This document shows, in pieces, positions 1 through 6,931 of a stretch of 9,716 nt of DNA. The notes beneath the pieces are model-generated. The model searched no databases, was not told the DNA's origin, and was given only the letters and a program-made list of their open reading frames with translations. The position numbers and the translations under genes are program-made. Numbering within the stretch: the first letter of the stretch is position 1; each line of letters opens with the position of its first letter. Location: assembly GCA_047629975.1 (NCBI GenBank), contig JBLHUT010000131.1:1-9716 (forward strand), written 5' to 3'. This DNA is from JBLHUT01 sp047629975 (GTDB taxonomy: Bacteria; Pseudomonadota; Alphaproteobacteria; Rhodobacterales; Rhodobacteraceae).

Positions 1-917
1 ATGCCTGTGATCGGCAGCACGTCCTCGGGCGAGGTGCCCCAAGTGACCACGGGCGCGATATCTTCGCCCTTCAGGGTTACGACAAGGTCCCATTGGGCGT
101 CGTCGTCAGAGTAAAGCGTCTTCCACCACGCAATGGCAGTTTCCCATGCGGCGCCCTTTGGGGCGTGCGGGCGGCCGTTGCAATATTCATAGGTCTTTTC
201 GTCCGGCGCAATCAGACCGGCACGTGCGCCGCCCTCGATTGCCATGTTGCAGACGGTCATGCGCCCTTCCATTGAAAGATCGCGGATGGCTTCGCCGCAA
301 TATTCGATGACATAGCCGGTGCCACCAGCGGTGCCGGTTTTGCCGATGACAGACATGGTAATGTCCTTTGCCGTGACGCCGGGCCGTAGTTTGCCGGTGA
401 TCTCGACCTTCATGTTCTTGGATTTTTTCTGGATCAACGTCTGCGTTGCCAGAACATGCTCGACCTCCGAGGTGCCGATCCCGTGGGCCAGCGCGCCAAA
501 CGCACCGTGGGTTGCGGTGTGGCTGTCGCCGCACACAACGGTCATCCCCGGCAGGGTCCAGCCCTGCTCCGGGCCAACGATATGCACGATGCCCTGACGC
601 ACGTCGGAGACGGGATAATAATGGATGCCAAAGTCCTTGGCGTTTTTGTCAAGCGCCTCGACCTGAATGCGGCTGTCTTCGTTTTCGATGCCTTTGGCAC
701 GGTCCAGCGTGGTGGGCACGTTGTGGTCCGGCACGGCGATGGTTTTGTCTGGCGCGCGAACGGCACGCCCTGCAAGGCGCAGCCCTTCAAAGGCTTGCGG
801 GCTGGTTACTTCATGCACCAGATGGCGGTCGATATACAAAAGGCAGGTGCCATCGTCGGCCTCGTGGGCGACATGGGCATCCCATATCTTGTCATAGAGC
901 GTTTTGGCTTTGGTCAC
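1..917 (-). CDS. leuC: 3-isopropylmalate dehydratase large subunit (partial, C-terminus off the left edge)
   Basis: LeuC, with LeuD, isomerises 2-isopropylmalate to 3-isopropylmalate in leucine biosynthesis. It is a cytoplasmic [4Fe-4S] enzyme of the aconitase superfamily. The window encodes residues 1-305 of a family usually near 470. Seen in the sequence: the LeuC-type N-terminus (YDKIWDAHVAHE), IDRHLVHEVTSPQAFEGL at about 29-46, the aconitase-type active-site Asp-Ser-His at D131-S132-H133 inside VVCGDSHTATHGAFG, and IRDLSMEGRMTVCNMAIEGG further on. The three Fe-S cysteines are expected beyond the left edge and cannot be checked. The start is GTG at 917-915. A Shine-Dalgarno-like GGGAGAGA lies at 930-923, about 5 nt upstream, and the family N-terminus begins directly after the GTG. 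It diverges from the SOUL gene. leuD would be expected downstream, off the window. The reading frame is intact throughout. Confidence 0.97.
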   Translation of the reverse strand, partial: MTKAKTLYDKIWDAHVAHEADDGTCLLYIDRHLVHEVTSPQAFEGLRLAGRAVRAPDKTIAVPDHNVPTTLDRAKGIENEDSRIQVEALDKNAKDFGIHYYPVSDVRQGIVHIVGPEQGWTLPGMTVVCGDSHTATHGAFGALAHGIGTSEVEHVLATQTLIQKKSKNMKVEITGKLRPGVTAKDITMSVIGKTGTAGGTGYVIEYCGEAIRDLSMEGRMTVCNMAIEGGARAGLIAPDEKTYEYCNGRPHAPKGAAWETAIAWWKTLYSDDDAQWDLVVTLKGEDIAPVVTWGTSPEDVLPITG

Positions 918-1171
918 GGGGGTCTCTCCCTGAATGCTATGCGAAATGTGGACAGCGCGTGCGGGCGCGCAGGCGGGCAGGCGCTTGTGCAGCGCGGGCT
1001 TACGAAAAAGCCGTAATGGTCCGGGTCAGGCCGTGAAAACGCCACGGCATCCGGGCGTGGTCGTCCATATTGAAAAGCGGTTCCATGGCGTTGCAATACC
1101 GTTCGCCGTGGCGCGTGGCAAGAGCCTGCGTGTCCCGGCAGCAGGAGGGATATGGCAGAAAGTCGCACGGG

Positions 1172-1199
1172 GTGACTGTGTCAGAAAACTACCTATGTA
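1172..1199 (+). promoter_or_regulatory. Weak candidate promoter for the SOUL-family gene
   Basis: GTGACT at 1172-1177 (4 of 6 matches to TTGACA) and TATGTA at 1194-1199 are separated by 16 bp. An alternative -10, TATTAA, lies at 1198-1203 but lacks a matching -35. The placement suits the gene starting at 1228, and this stretch is noticeably AT-richer than its surroundings. The match is weak and could be chance. Confidence 0.25.
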
Positions 1200-1202
1200 T
1201 TA

Positions 1203-1215
1203 ACGGTAATACCGT
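1203..1215. repeat. Inverted repeat ACGGT-AAT-ACCGT, possible operator
   Basis: A perfect 5+5-bp inverted repeat with a 3-bp centre lies between the candidate -10 region and the ribosome-binding site AGGAGA (1216-1221) of the SOUL-family gene. A repressor bound here would cover the transcription start or the leader. No regulator family is recognised from the half-site, and an inverted repeat this short can occur by chance. Confidence 0.3.
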
Positions 1216-1227
1216 AGGAGACCCGTG

Positions 1228-1845
1228 ATGCATCGTTTCTACATTCTTTTTCACAGCGTCCTTATGGCAGCAATGCTGGTTGGCGCAATGACAACAGTTT
1301 CAAAAGCAGAGACATACAACGGTTATGAAGCGCCCGATTACCGCGTCGTCAAACAGGACGGGCCGTTCGAGTTGCGGGTGTATGCGCCGCATCTGGTTGC
1401 CGAAGTGCAGGTCGGCGGGTCGCGGACCGACGCCATCGGCACCGGTTTTGGTGTGCTTGCGAAATACATTTTCGGGGGCAACGAGACGGGTGAAAAGATT
1501 GCAATGACCGTGCCTGTATCCCAACGACCTGTCGAGGGAGCCACGACCGGTAATTCCGATGAGGTTTGGGCGGTGCGCTTTATGATGCCGGATCAATCCG
1601 GCCCGCTTCCGACGCCTGAAAACGAGGCGATCCGTTTTGTGCGCACCAAAACCGAGCAATTGGCTGTGATGGAGTTTTCGGGGCTTTGGCGCGGTGGCGC
1701 AATTGACGAAAAAGAGACCGAGTTGCGCAATTGGATCGTTAACTCCGGGCTGACAGTCGAGGGGCCGGCGCAGTACTTCTTTTACGATGGCCCGATGACG
1801 CTGCCATGGAACCGGCGCAACGAGGTTGCTTTTGTCGTGAAGTAA
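1228..1845 (+). CDS. SOUL-family putative heme-binding protein, exported
   Basis: A 205-residue protein of the SOUL/HBP family. Some eukaryotic members bind heme or other tetrapyrroles; bacterial roles are largely undefined. Residues 1-27 form a signal peptide: a basic start, a hydrophobic core, and a Ser-Lys-Ala cleavage site before Glu28. There is no lipobox cysteine, so the mature protein is probably periplasmic. The SOUL domain fills the rest: YRVVKQDGPFELRVYAPHLVAEVQV near the N-terminus, KIAMTVPVSQ at about 90-99, a WAVRFMMP strand, PLPTP, and the characteristic end TLPWNRRNEVAFVV at about 191-204. ATG 1228 is chosen over GTG 1225 because AGGAGA (1216-1221) is then 6 nt away rather than 3. 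It diverges from leuC and lies 115 bp before dnaE2. The neighbours give no clue to its role. Heme binding is inferred from the family; no axial ligand is assigned. Confidence 0.9.
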   Translation: MHRFYILFHSVLMAAMLVGAMTTVSKAETYNGYEAPDYRVVKQDGPFELRVYAPHLVAEVQVGGSRTDAIGTGFGVLAKYIFGGNETGEKIAMTVPVSQRPVEGATTGNSDEVWAVRFMMPDQSGPLPTPENEAIRFVRTKTEQLAVMEFSGLWRGGAIDEKETELRNWIVNSGLTVEGPAQYFFYDGPMTLPWNRRNEVAFVVK

Positions 1846-1872
1846 GGGGCTTTCTGTCAGGATTGTGATGTC

Positions 1873-1910
1873 TTGACTTTATCGAGAACAAAGAGTGAAT
1901 ATACCGGTTC
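1873..1910 (+). promoter_or_regulatory. Candidate SOS promoter with LexA-type box upstream of dnaE2
   Basis: TTGACT at 1873-1878 is a 5-of-6 match to a -35 hexamer. The AT-rich run 1897-1904 (GAATATAC) offers a degenerate -10. Between and overlapping them is GAAC-N7-GAAT at 1886-1900, one base short of GAAC-N7-GAAC. That is the reverse complement of the GTTC-N7-GTTC direct repeat known as the LexA box of alphaproteobacteria. A bound LexA would block this promoter, matching the SOS control known for dnaE2. By my estimate a 7-of-8 match occurs several times by chance in 10 kb, but less than one time in ten in a gap this short. The support is therefore mainly its position. Confidence 0.45.
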
Positions 1911-1960
1911 TTGAGCTGGCAGAATCATCAACACGGCTGCCACCGTACCGGTATGATTTT

Positions 1961-4864
1961 ATGACCTTTCCCGAACTTTCGATCACGTCGAATTTCTCTT
2001 TTCTGACAGGGGCCTCACATCCTGAGGAATACATCGAGCGGGCCGCCCTGCTGGGGCTTTCGGCTGTGGCTATTGCAGACGAGAACGCTGTCTCCGGCAT
2101 TGTACGGGCCCACACCAAGGCGCGTGATATCGCGCGACTGGTCGCTGTGCGGCAGGCGGCGATTGCTGTTGATGGTCCGATCGGGCCGCCTTTGCCGCCG
2201 GATTTCGCCGGCATGCCGCCCCCGTCGCTTGATCTTGAGAACGTGCCGCGTTTGATCCCGGGGGTGCGGCTTGTTTTGAACGACGGCTTTTCGATGACGG
2301 CTTTGCCGCGCAACCGTATCGCTTGGGGGCGGTTGTGCCGGTTGTTGTCATTGGGACGGCTGCGTGCGCCAAAAGGGGGCTGTGCGCTACGGCTTGAGGA
2401 TGTGTTCGAATGGGGAGAGGGTCTTGAGTTTTTGCTCCATCCGCCAAATGCGCACCATCCACCGCGCGGCGCGGACGGATGGCGGCACCCTGCGCAACGG
2501 TTGACGCGCCGCTTTCCCGGACAGTGTTCGCTGGTTTTGACACCGGAATATGACGGGCAGGATGCGGCGCGCTTTGTCCGGCTTTCGGGGGTGGCACGGC
2601 ACTTGGGTGTGCCGGTCGTGGCCTCGGCGTGCCCGTTGATGCACCATGGCCGCCGCCGTCGCATGGCCGATGTTCTGACCGCGATCCGGACAGGAACACA
2701 GATTGACCGGCTGGGCCGCGCCGCACTTGCCAACGGCGAAAGACGCCTGCGCGCCCCGTCAGAGATCGCGCGGCTCTTTCGTGATTACCCCGAGGCTGTC
2801 GCACAAAGTCACGCGATTGCGGCGCGTTGCCTGTTTTCGCTTGATGAATTGCGGTATGAGTATCCTTCCGAAGTGGCCAATGGCGAAACCGCGCCGCAGC
2901 GGCTTGAACATTTGGCCCGCAAGGGGCTGGAGTGGCGCTATCCTGCGGGGGTCACGGCGCGCGTGCAAAAGATGCTGGAGCACGAGCTGACCTTGATTGC
3001 CAAGCTGGAGTATGCCCCCTATTTCCTGACGGTCCATGACATTGTGGCTTTTGCCCGCTCCCGCGGGATTTTGTGCCAAGGGCGCGGATCGGCGGCCAAT
3101 TCGGTGGTGTGTTACGCGTTGGGAGTAACTTCGGTCTCGCCCGAGATCGGCACGATGGTTTTCGAACGCTTCGTGTCCGAGGCGCGCGACGAGCCACCCG
3201 ATATCGACGTCGATTTCGAACATGAGCGCCGTGAGGAAGTGATCCAGCATATTTATGAGCGGTATGGCCGCCACCGCGCGGGGCTGTGCGCCACGGTGAT
3301 CCATTACCGTGGCAAGCGGGCGGTACGAGAGGTCGGGCGCGCCATGGGGTTGTCAGAAGATACACTTGGTGCGCTCAGTTCGCAAATCTGGGGATATGGC
3401 CGCTCCAGCGGGCTGCCAGAGCATCGCTTGCGTGAAATCGGTCTTGATCCGGCTGACAAGCGGCTTGCGCAAACCCTTGGGATTATTCAGGAGATTCAAG
3501 GGTTCCCCCGTCACTTGAGCCAGCATGTGGGTGGTTTTATCATCACCGAAGGGCGGCTTGACGAGCTGTGCCCGATCGAGAATGCGAGTATGGACGACCG
3601 CACGGTCATCCCGTGGGACAAGGACGATATCGACAGTCTGGGCATTCTCAAGGTTGATGTTCTGGCGCTGGGCATGTTGTCATGCGTGCGCAAGGCGTTC
3701 GACCTGATCAGGCAACATCACCAAACGGATTATACGCTTGCGACCCTGCCGCCCGAGGATCCGCGCGTTTATGACATGCTGTGTCGTGCCGATAGCCTTG
3801 GCGTTTTTCAGGTCGAAAGCCGGGCGCAGATGAACTTTTTACCTCGAATGAAACCGCGCTGCTTTTACGATCTGGTGATTGAAACGGCGATCGTGCGCCC
3901 CGGACCCATTCAGGGCGATATGGTGCATCCGTATCTGCGGCGCCGGTCTGGCGAAGAGGCGGTTGTGCTGCCCTCTGATGCGCTGGGGGCGGTGCTGGGT
4001 AAAACGCTGGGTGTGCCGCTGTTTCAGGAACAGGCCATGCAGATCGCGATTATCGGTGCCGGGTTCGACCCGTCCGAAGCAGACCGCCTGCGGCGGGCGT
4101 TGGCGACGTTCAAAAAGCATGGCAATGTTACGGAATTCAGAACGCGGTTCATGGCGGGGATGAAGCGCAATGGCTATGACGAGGATTTTGCTGCGCGCTG
4201 CTTTTCCCAGATCGAGGGCTTTGGCAGCTATGGATTTCCGGAAAGTCACGCGGCCAGTTTTGCGTTGCTGGTTTATGCGTCGGCGTGGCTGAAGTGCCAT
4301 CATCCGGCAGTTTTTGCCTGCGCGCTTTTGAATTCACAACCGATGGGGTTCTATGCACCGGCCCAGATTGTGCGCGATGCGCGTGAACACGGTGTGACGC
4401 TGCGCCCGGTTTGTGTGAATGCCAGTTTTTGGGATAATGTGCTTGAACCTGACGGGCGGGGAGGGTTGGCGCTGCGGCTCGGGTTCCGGCAGGTCAAGGC
4501 GCTTCAGGAGGACGAGGCCAACTGGATTACTGCGGCGCGCGGGAACGGGTACCTCGAGGTGGCCGAATTGTGGCGTCGTGCGGGCATCCGACCTGCGACG
4601 CTTGAGGTGTTGGCCGAGGCGGATGCTTTTGCGTCTTTGGGGATTGCGCGGCGGCAGGCGCTTTGGGCGGCAAAAGCGCTGCGTGCGGACCGTCCTTTGC
4701 CTTTGTTTGCCGGGGATATGGACGGTGAGGTGATCAATGAAAGCGAGGCGCATTTGCCAATTATGACGTTGGGGGAAGAGGTTGTTGAGGATTATGTGGC
4801 GTTGCGGCTGTCTTTGAAGGCGCATCCGCTGGTCTTGCTGCGTCCTCATTTGACCCCTGTCTGA
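1961..4864 (+). CDS. dnaE2: Error-prone DNA polymerase DnaE2 (ImuC type), lacking the C-terminal OB-fold
   Basis: C-family polymerase of SOS mutagenesis and translesion synthesis, normally working with ImuA and ImuB. From ATG 1961 the protein has 967 residues. Seen: a DnaE2-type N-terminus (TSNFSFLTGASHPEE); a PHP-like domain to about residue 260; palm aspartates D416 and D418 in PPDIDVDFEHERREEVIQHI; the third catalytic Asp D566 in KVDVLALGML; a finger region with FKKHGN and GSYGFPESHAASFA; and a helix-hairpin-helix region at about 840-920. It ends GEEVVEDYVALRLSLKAHP plus a short tail, where relatives (often 1,030-1,100 residues) continue into an OB-fold. PHP ligands are mostly lost: S7/T9 replace HxH, and C224/L226 replace DxH. 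GTG 1895 would add 22 non-family residues and lies inside the candidate LexA box, so ATG 1961 is preferred, although no good Shine-Dalgarno precedes either start. No imuA or imuB adjoins it. Confidence 0.93.
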   Translation: MTFPELSITSNFSFLTGASHPEEYIERAALLGLSAVAIADENAVSGIVRAHTKARDIARLVAVRQAAIAVDGPIGPPLPPDFAGMPPPSLDLENVPRLIPGVRLVLNDGFSMTALPRNRIAWGRLCRLLSLGRLRAPKGGCALRLEDVFEWGEGLEFLLHPPNAHHPPRGADGWRHPAQRLTRRFPGQCSLVLTPEYDGQDAARFVRLSGVARHLGVPVVASACPLMHHGRRRRMADVLTAIRTGTQIDRLGRAALANGERRLRAPSEIARLFRDYPEAVAQSHAIAARCLFSLDELRYEYPSEVANGETAPQRLEHLARKGLEWRYPAGVTARVQKMLEHELTLIAKLEYAPYFLTVHDIVAFARSRGILCQGRGSAANSVVCYALGVTSVSPEIGTMVFERFVSEARDEPPDIDVDFEHERREEVIQHIYERYGRHRAGLCATVIHYRGKRAVREVGRAMGLSEDTLGALSSQIWGYGRSSGLPEHRLREIGLDPADKRLAQTLGIIQEIQGFPRHLSQHVGGFIITEGRLDELCPIENASMDDRTVIPWDKDDIDSLGILKVDVLALGMLSCVRKAFDLIRQHHQTDYTLATLPPEDPRVYDMLCRADSLGVFQVESRAQMNFLPRMKPRCFYDLVIETAIVRPGPIQGDMVHPYLRRRSGEEAVVLPSDALGAVLGKTLGVPLFQEQAMQIAIIGAGFDPSEADRLRRALATFKKHGNVTEFRTRFMAGMKRNGYDEDFAARCFSQIEGFGSYGFPESHAASFALLVYASAWLKCHHPAVFACALLNSQPMGFYAPAQIVRDAREHGVTLRPVCVNASFWDNVLEPDGRGGLALRLGFRQVKALQEDEANWITAARGNGYLEVAELWRRAGIRPATLEVLAEADAFASLGIARRQALWAAKALRADRPLPLFAGDMDGEVINESEAHLPIMTLGEEVVEDYVALRLSLKAHPLVLLRPHLTPV

Positions 4865-4946
4865 TCAAGCGCTGCGTTCAACCGGCCTGTAATCTGGAGG
4901 GGGTGCTCCCGTCCAAAACGCGCTTGGGCGGTTTTGGTTGGGGGTG

Positions 4947-4968
4947 GCAGCCGGGCAAGCCCGGCTGC
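4947..4968. repeat. Perfect 10-bp inverted repeat (strong hairpin) between dnaE2 and mutL
   Basis: GCAGCCGGGC at 4947-4956 and its exact reverse complement at 4959-4968 are separated by AA. Folded as RNA this gives 8-9 G/C-rich pairs with a 4-6-nt loop. It lies 83 bp after the dnaE2 stop and 83 bp before the mutL start. No T-run follows on the plus strand (GGCGTCGGCG comes next), so it is not a standard intrinsic terminator. It could still cause pausing, protect a 3' end, or be a copy of a small dispersed palindromic element. The rest of the 186-bp gap holds no gene I can support. Confidence 0.6.
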
Positions 4969-5050
4969 GGCGTCGGCGCGGGAAAATTCAGGATATGCAG
5001 CCATGATATCTGTTGGTCGAATCAACGCGGTTTATGCTAGGGATTGTGCC

Positions 5051-6931
5051 ATGATGGCACATAACCCCAATATAGACGATAGGTCCGTACAACAGCCCTC
5101 TCAGCCTGTCATTCGACAGCTGGGCGAGACGGTGATAAACCGGATCGCGGCAGGCGAAGTTGTAGAGCGCCCTGCGTCGGCCGTAAAAGAGCTGGTCGAG
5201 AATGCACTGGACGCCGGAGCACGCCGGATCGAAATCGCCATTTCTGAAGGGGGCAAGGCGCTTATCAGGGTTACTGACGACGGTTGTGGCATCATGGCCG
5301 GCGATCTGGCGCTTGCATTGTCGCGTCATGCGACCTCAAAGATCGACGGCTCCGACCTTCTGGATATCCGCAGCTTCGGATTTCGGGGTGAGGCCCTGCC
5401 GTCACTCGGGGCGGTCGGGCGACTGACAATTGCCTCACGGGCGCAAGGTGCGGCGACGGCGGCCGAGATATCGGTGACCGGCGGGGTTGTGTCGCCGGAA
5501 AAACCGGCCGGTCTGACCCGTGGTACGATCGTCACATTGCGCGATTTGTTCTATGCGACCCCTGCGCGGTTGAAGTTTTTGCGGACCGATCGCGCCGAGA
5601 CGGGTGCTATCGTTGATGTGGTCAAACGTCTGGCAATGGCGGAGCCTTTTGTCGGGTTTGTCTTGCGGGATCTGACGGGTGGCGGCGAGGGGCGCGTGAC
5701 CTTTCGGGCAGATCCGGAAACGGGTGACCTTTTCGGGGCATTGCGCGGGCGTCTGGCGCGTATTCTCGGCGCGGAGTTTGCCGAAAATGCCTTGAGGATC
5801 GAGGCCGAGCGCGAGGGGCTGCATTTGTCGGGCTTTGCGGCTTTGCCGACCTATTCGCGCGGCGCGGCAGTGGCGCAATTCCTGTTCGTGAATGGCCGTC
5901 CGGTGCGTGACCGACTTTTGCTGGGGGCGCTTCGTGCGGCCTACATGGATGTTCTCAGTCGTGACAGGCACCCTGCGGCGGCGCTTTTTCTGGACTGTGA
6001 CCCACACCTTGTGGATGTGAATGTGCATCCGGCCAAGGCCGAAGTCCGTTTTCGCGAGCCGGGGCTGGCGCGTGGCCTGATCGTCTCTGGTCTGCGGCAT
6101 GCTTTGGCCGAGGCGGGGCACCGGGCCTCGACCACCGTTGCGGGGGCGACGCTGGGAGCGTTTCGCGCCGAAGCGTCCGCTGAAACGGGGCAGCAGACCC
6201 CGCCGCGTATCTATCAGATGGAGCGTCCGTCCAAAGGTGCACGACAGGCCGCTTTTTCAGCTCAGGCACCACAATTCGCGCCCGGCTTTGCCGAGGCCTC
6301 GGGGCGGGTGGATATCGCTGAACACAGAGTGGAACAGGACGTGCCCACGGATCACCCGCTTGGGGCTGCGCGTGGTCAGGTGCATGAAAACTATATTATT
6401 TCACAGACAGCGGACGGAATTGTCATTGTCGATCAACACGCAGCCCACGAACGGCTGGTTTATGAACGGCTCAAGCATCAGATGGCGGAAAACGGCATCG
6501 CCGCGCAGGCTCTTTTGATCCCCGAGATTGTCGAGCTGAGTGCCGCAGATTGTGCCGTTATTCTTGGTGCTACCGAGGAGTTGGCCAAGCTTGGTCTGAC
6601 AGTCGAGCCGTTTGGCGGAGGCGCTGTTGCGGTGCGCGAAACCCCTGCGATCCTTGGCAACATCAATGCCGCGGCGATGTTGCGCGACATTCTGGACGAG
6701 TTGGATGATCAGGGCGACAGCCTTTTGCTGGGAGCAAAGCTTGATGCAATATTGAGCCGTGTCGCGTGTCATGGCTCGATCCGGTCGGGGCGACAGATGC
6801 GCGCCGAAGAGATGAACGCGCTGTTGCGCGAGATGGAGGCCACGCCGCTTTCGGGTCAGTGCAACCATGGCCGCCCGACCTATGTCGAATTGAAACTCAC
6901 CGACATCGAACGTCTTTTCGGGCGCACATGA
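5051..6931 (+). CDS. mutL: DNA mismatch repair protein MutL (endonuclease type)
   Basis: MutL is recruited by mismatch-bound MutS and, in bacteria without MutH, nicks the strand to be repaired. The protein has 626 residues. N-terminal GHKL ATPase: NRIAAGEVVERPASAVKELVENALDAG with E47 and N51, DDGCGI at 76-81, FGFRGEAL at 109-116, and GTIVTLRDLFYATPARLKF. The transducer domain carries FVNGRPVRDR and VDVNVHPAKAEVRF. A low-complexity linker leads to the C-terminal domain, which has the complete endonuclease motif DQHA-x2-E-x4-E (D461 to E472), ACHGSIRSGR at about 572-581 and QCNHGRPT at 603-610. Nicking activity is therefore expected. ATG 5051 is preferred: AGGGA (5039-5043) is 7 nt upstream, and family similarity starts near residue 20. 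An in-frame ATG at 4934 would add 39 residues unlike the family and run through the hairpin. It overlaps rmuC by 4 bp, implying translational coupling. Confidence 0.97.
   Translation: MMAHNPNIDDRSVQQPSQPVIRQLGETVINRIAAGEVVERPASAVKELVENALDAGARRIEIAISEGGKALIRVTDDGCGIMAGDLALALSRHATSKIDGSDLLDIRSFGFRGEALPSLGAVGRLTIASRAQGAATAAEISVTGGVVSPEKPAGLTRGTIVTLRDLFYATPARLKFLRTDRAETGAIVDVVKRLAMAEPFVGFVLRDLTGGGEGRVTFRADPETGDLFGALRGRLARILGAEFAENALRIEAEREGLHLSGFAALPTYSRGAAVAQFLFVNGRPVRDRLLLGALRAAYMDVLSRDRHPAAALFLDCDPHLVDVNVHPAKAEVRFREPGLARGLIVSGLRHALAEAGHRASTTVAGATLGAFRAEASAETGQQTPPRIYQMERPSKGARQAAFSAQAPQFAPGFAEASGRVDIAEHRVEQDVPTDHPLGAARGQVHENYIISQTADGIVIVDQHAAHERLVYERLKHQMAENGIAAQALLIPEIVELSAADCAVILGATEELAKLGLTVEPFGGGAVAVRETPAILGNINAAAMLRDILDELDDQGDSLLLGAKLDAILSRVACHGSIRSGRQMRAEEMNALLREMEATPLSGQCNHGRPTYVELKLTDIERLFGRT

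Larger units (their letters stand above)
918..1227. other. Divergent spacer between leuC and the SOUL-family gene
   Basis: About 310 bp with no gene I recognise. It must carry the leuC promoter (leftward) and probably that of the SOUL gene (rightward). On the minus strand it holds a 28-codon open frame (1086-1000, starting MEPLFNMDDHARMPW). That frame stays open upstream, without a usable start codon, to a stop near 1190. An inverted repeat, GCCGTG/CACGGC with a 7-nt loop, lies at 1030-1048. A near-perfect 8-bp inverted repeat (7 of 8 pairs, CCATGGCG/CGCCGTGG) begins at 1083. No leucine-codon-rich leader peptide and no T-tracted terminator are visible. Near leuC the minus strand has CATAGCAT just upstream of the ribosome-binding site, which could be a -10 element, but I find no convincing -35. 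Confidence 0.6.

Noticed and set aside
918..1000. Leucine attenuation leader before leuC
   Set aside because: There is no short frame with a run of leucine codons and no terminator/antiterminator pair with a T-tract.
446..1036. Overlapping plus-strand open frames of about 190 codons opposite leuC
   Set aside because: leuC on the minus strand matches its family along the whole stretch, so the plus-strand frames are shadows.
914..1168. 84-codon minus-strand frame whose TGA overlaps the leuC GTG (GTGA arrangement)
   Set aside because: The junction resembles translational coupling, but the start is a GTG without a Shine-Dalgarno. The product is Arg/Pro/Ser-rich in shadow style, and a neighbouring frame over the same bases looks more protein-like.
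1879..2733. 284-codon minus-strand open frame opposite the start of dnaE2
   Set aside because: It is antisense to the conserved DnaE2 N-terminal domain and has Arg/Ser/Pro-rich, low-complexity content with no recognisable domain.
4934..5050. N-terminal extension of MutL from ATG 4934
   Set aside because: Its Gly/Ala/Ser-rich 39 residues include the translated hairpin and do not resemble MutL, while ATG 5051 has a well-spaced AGGGA.
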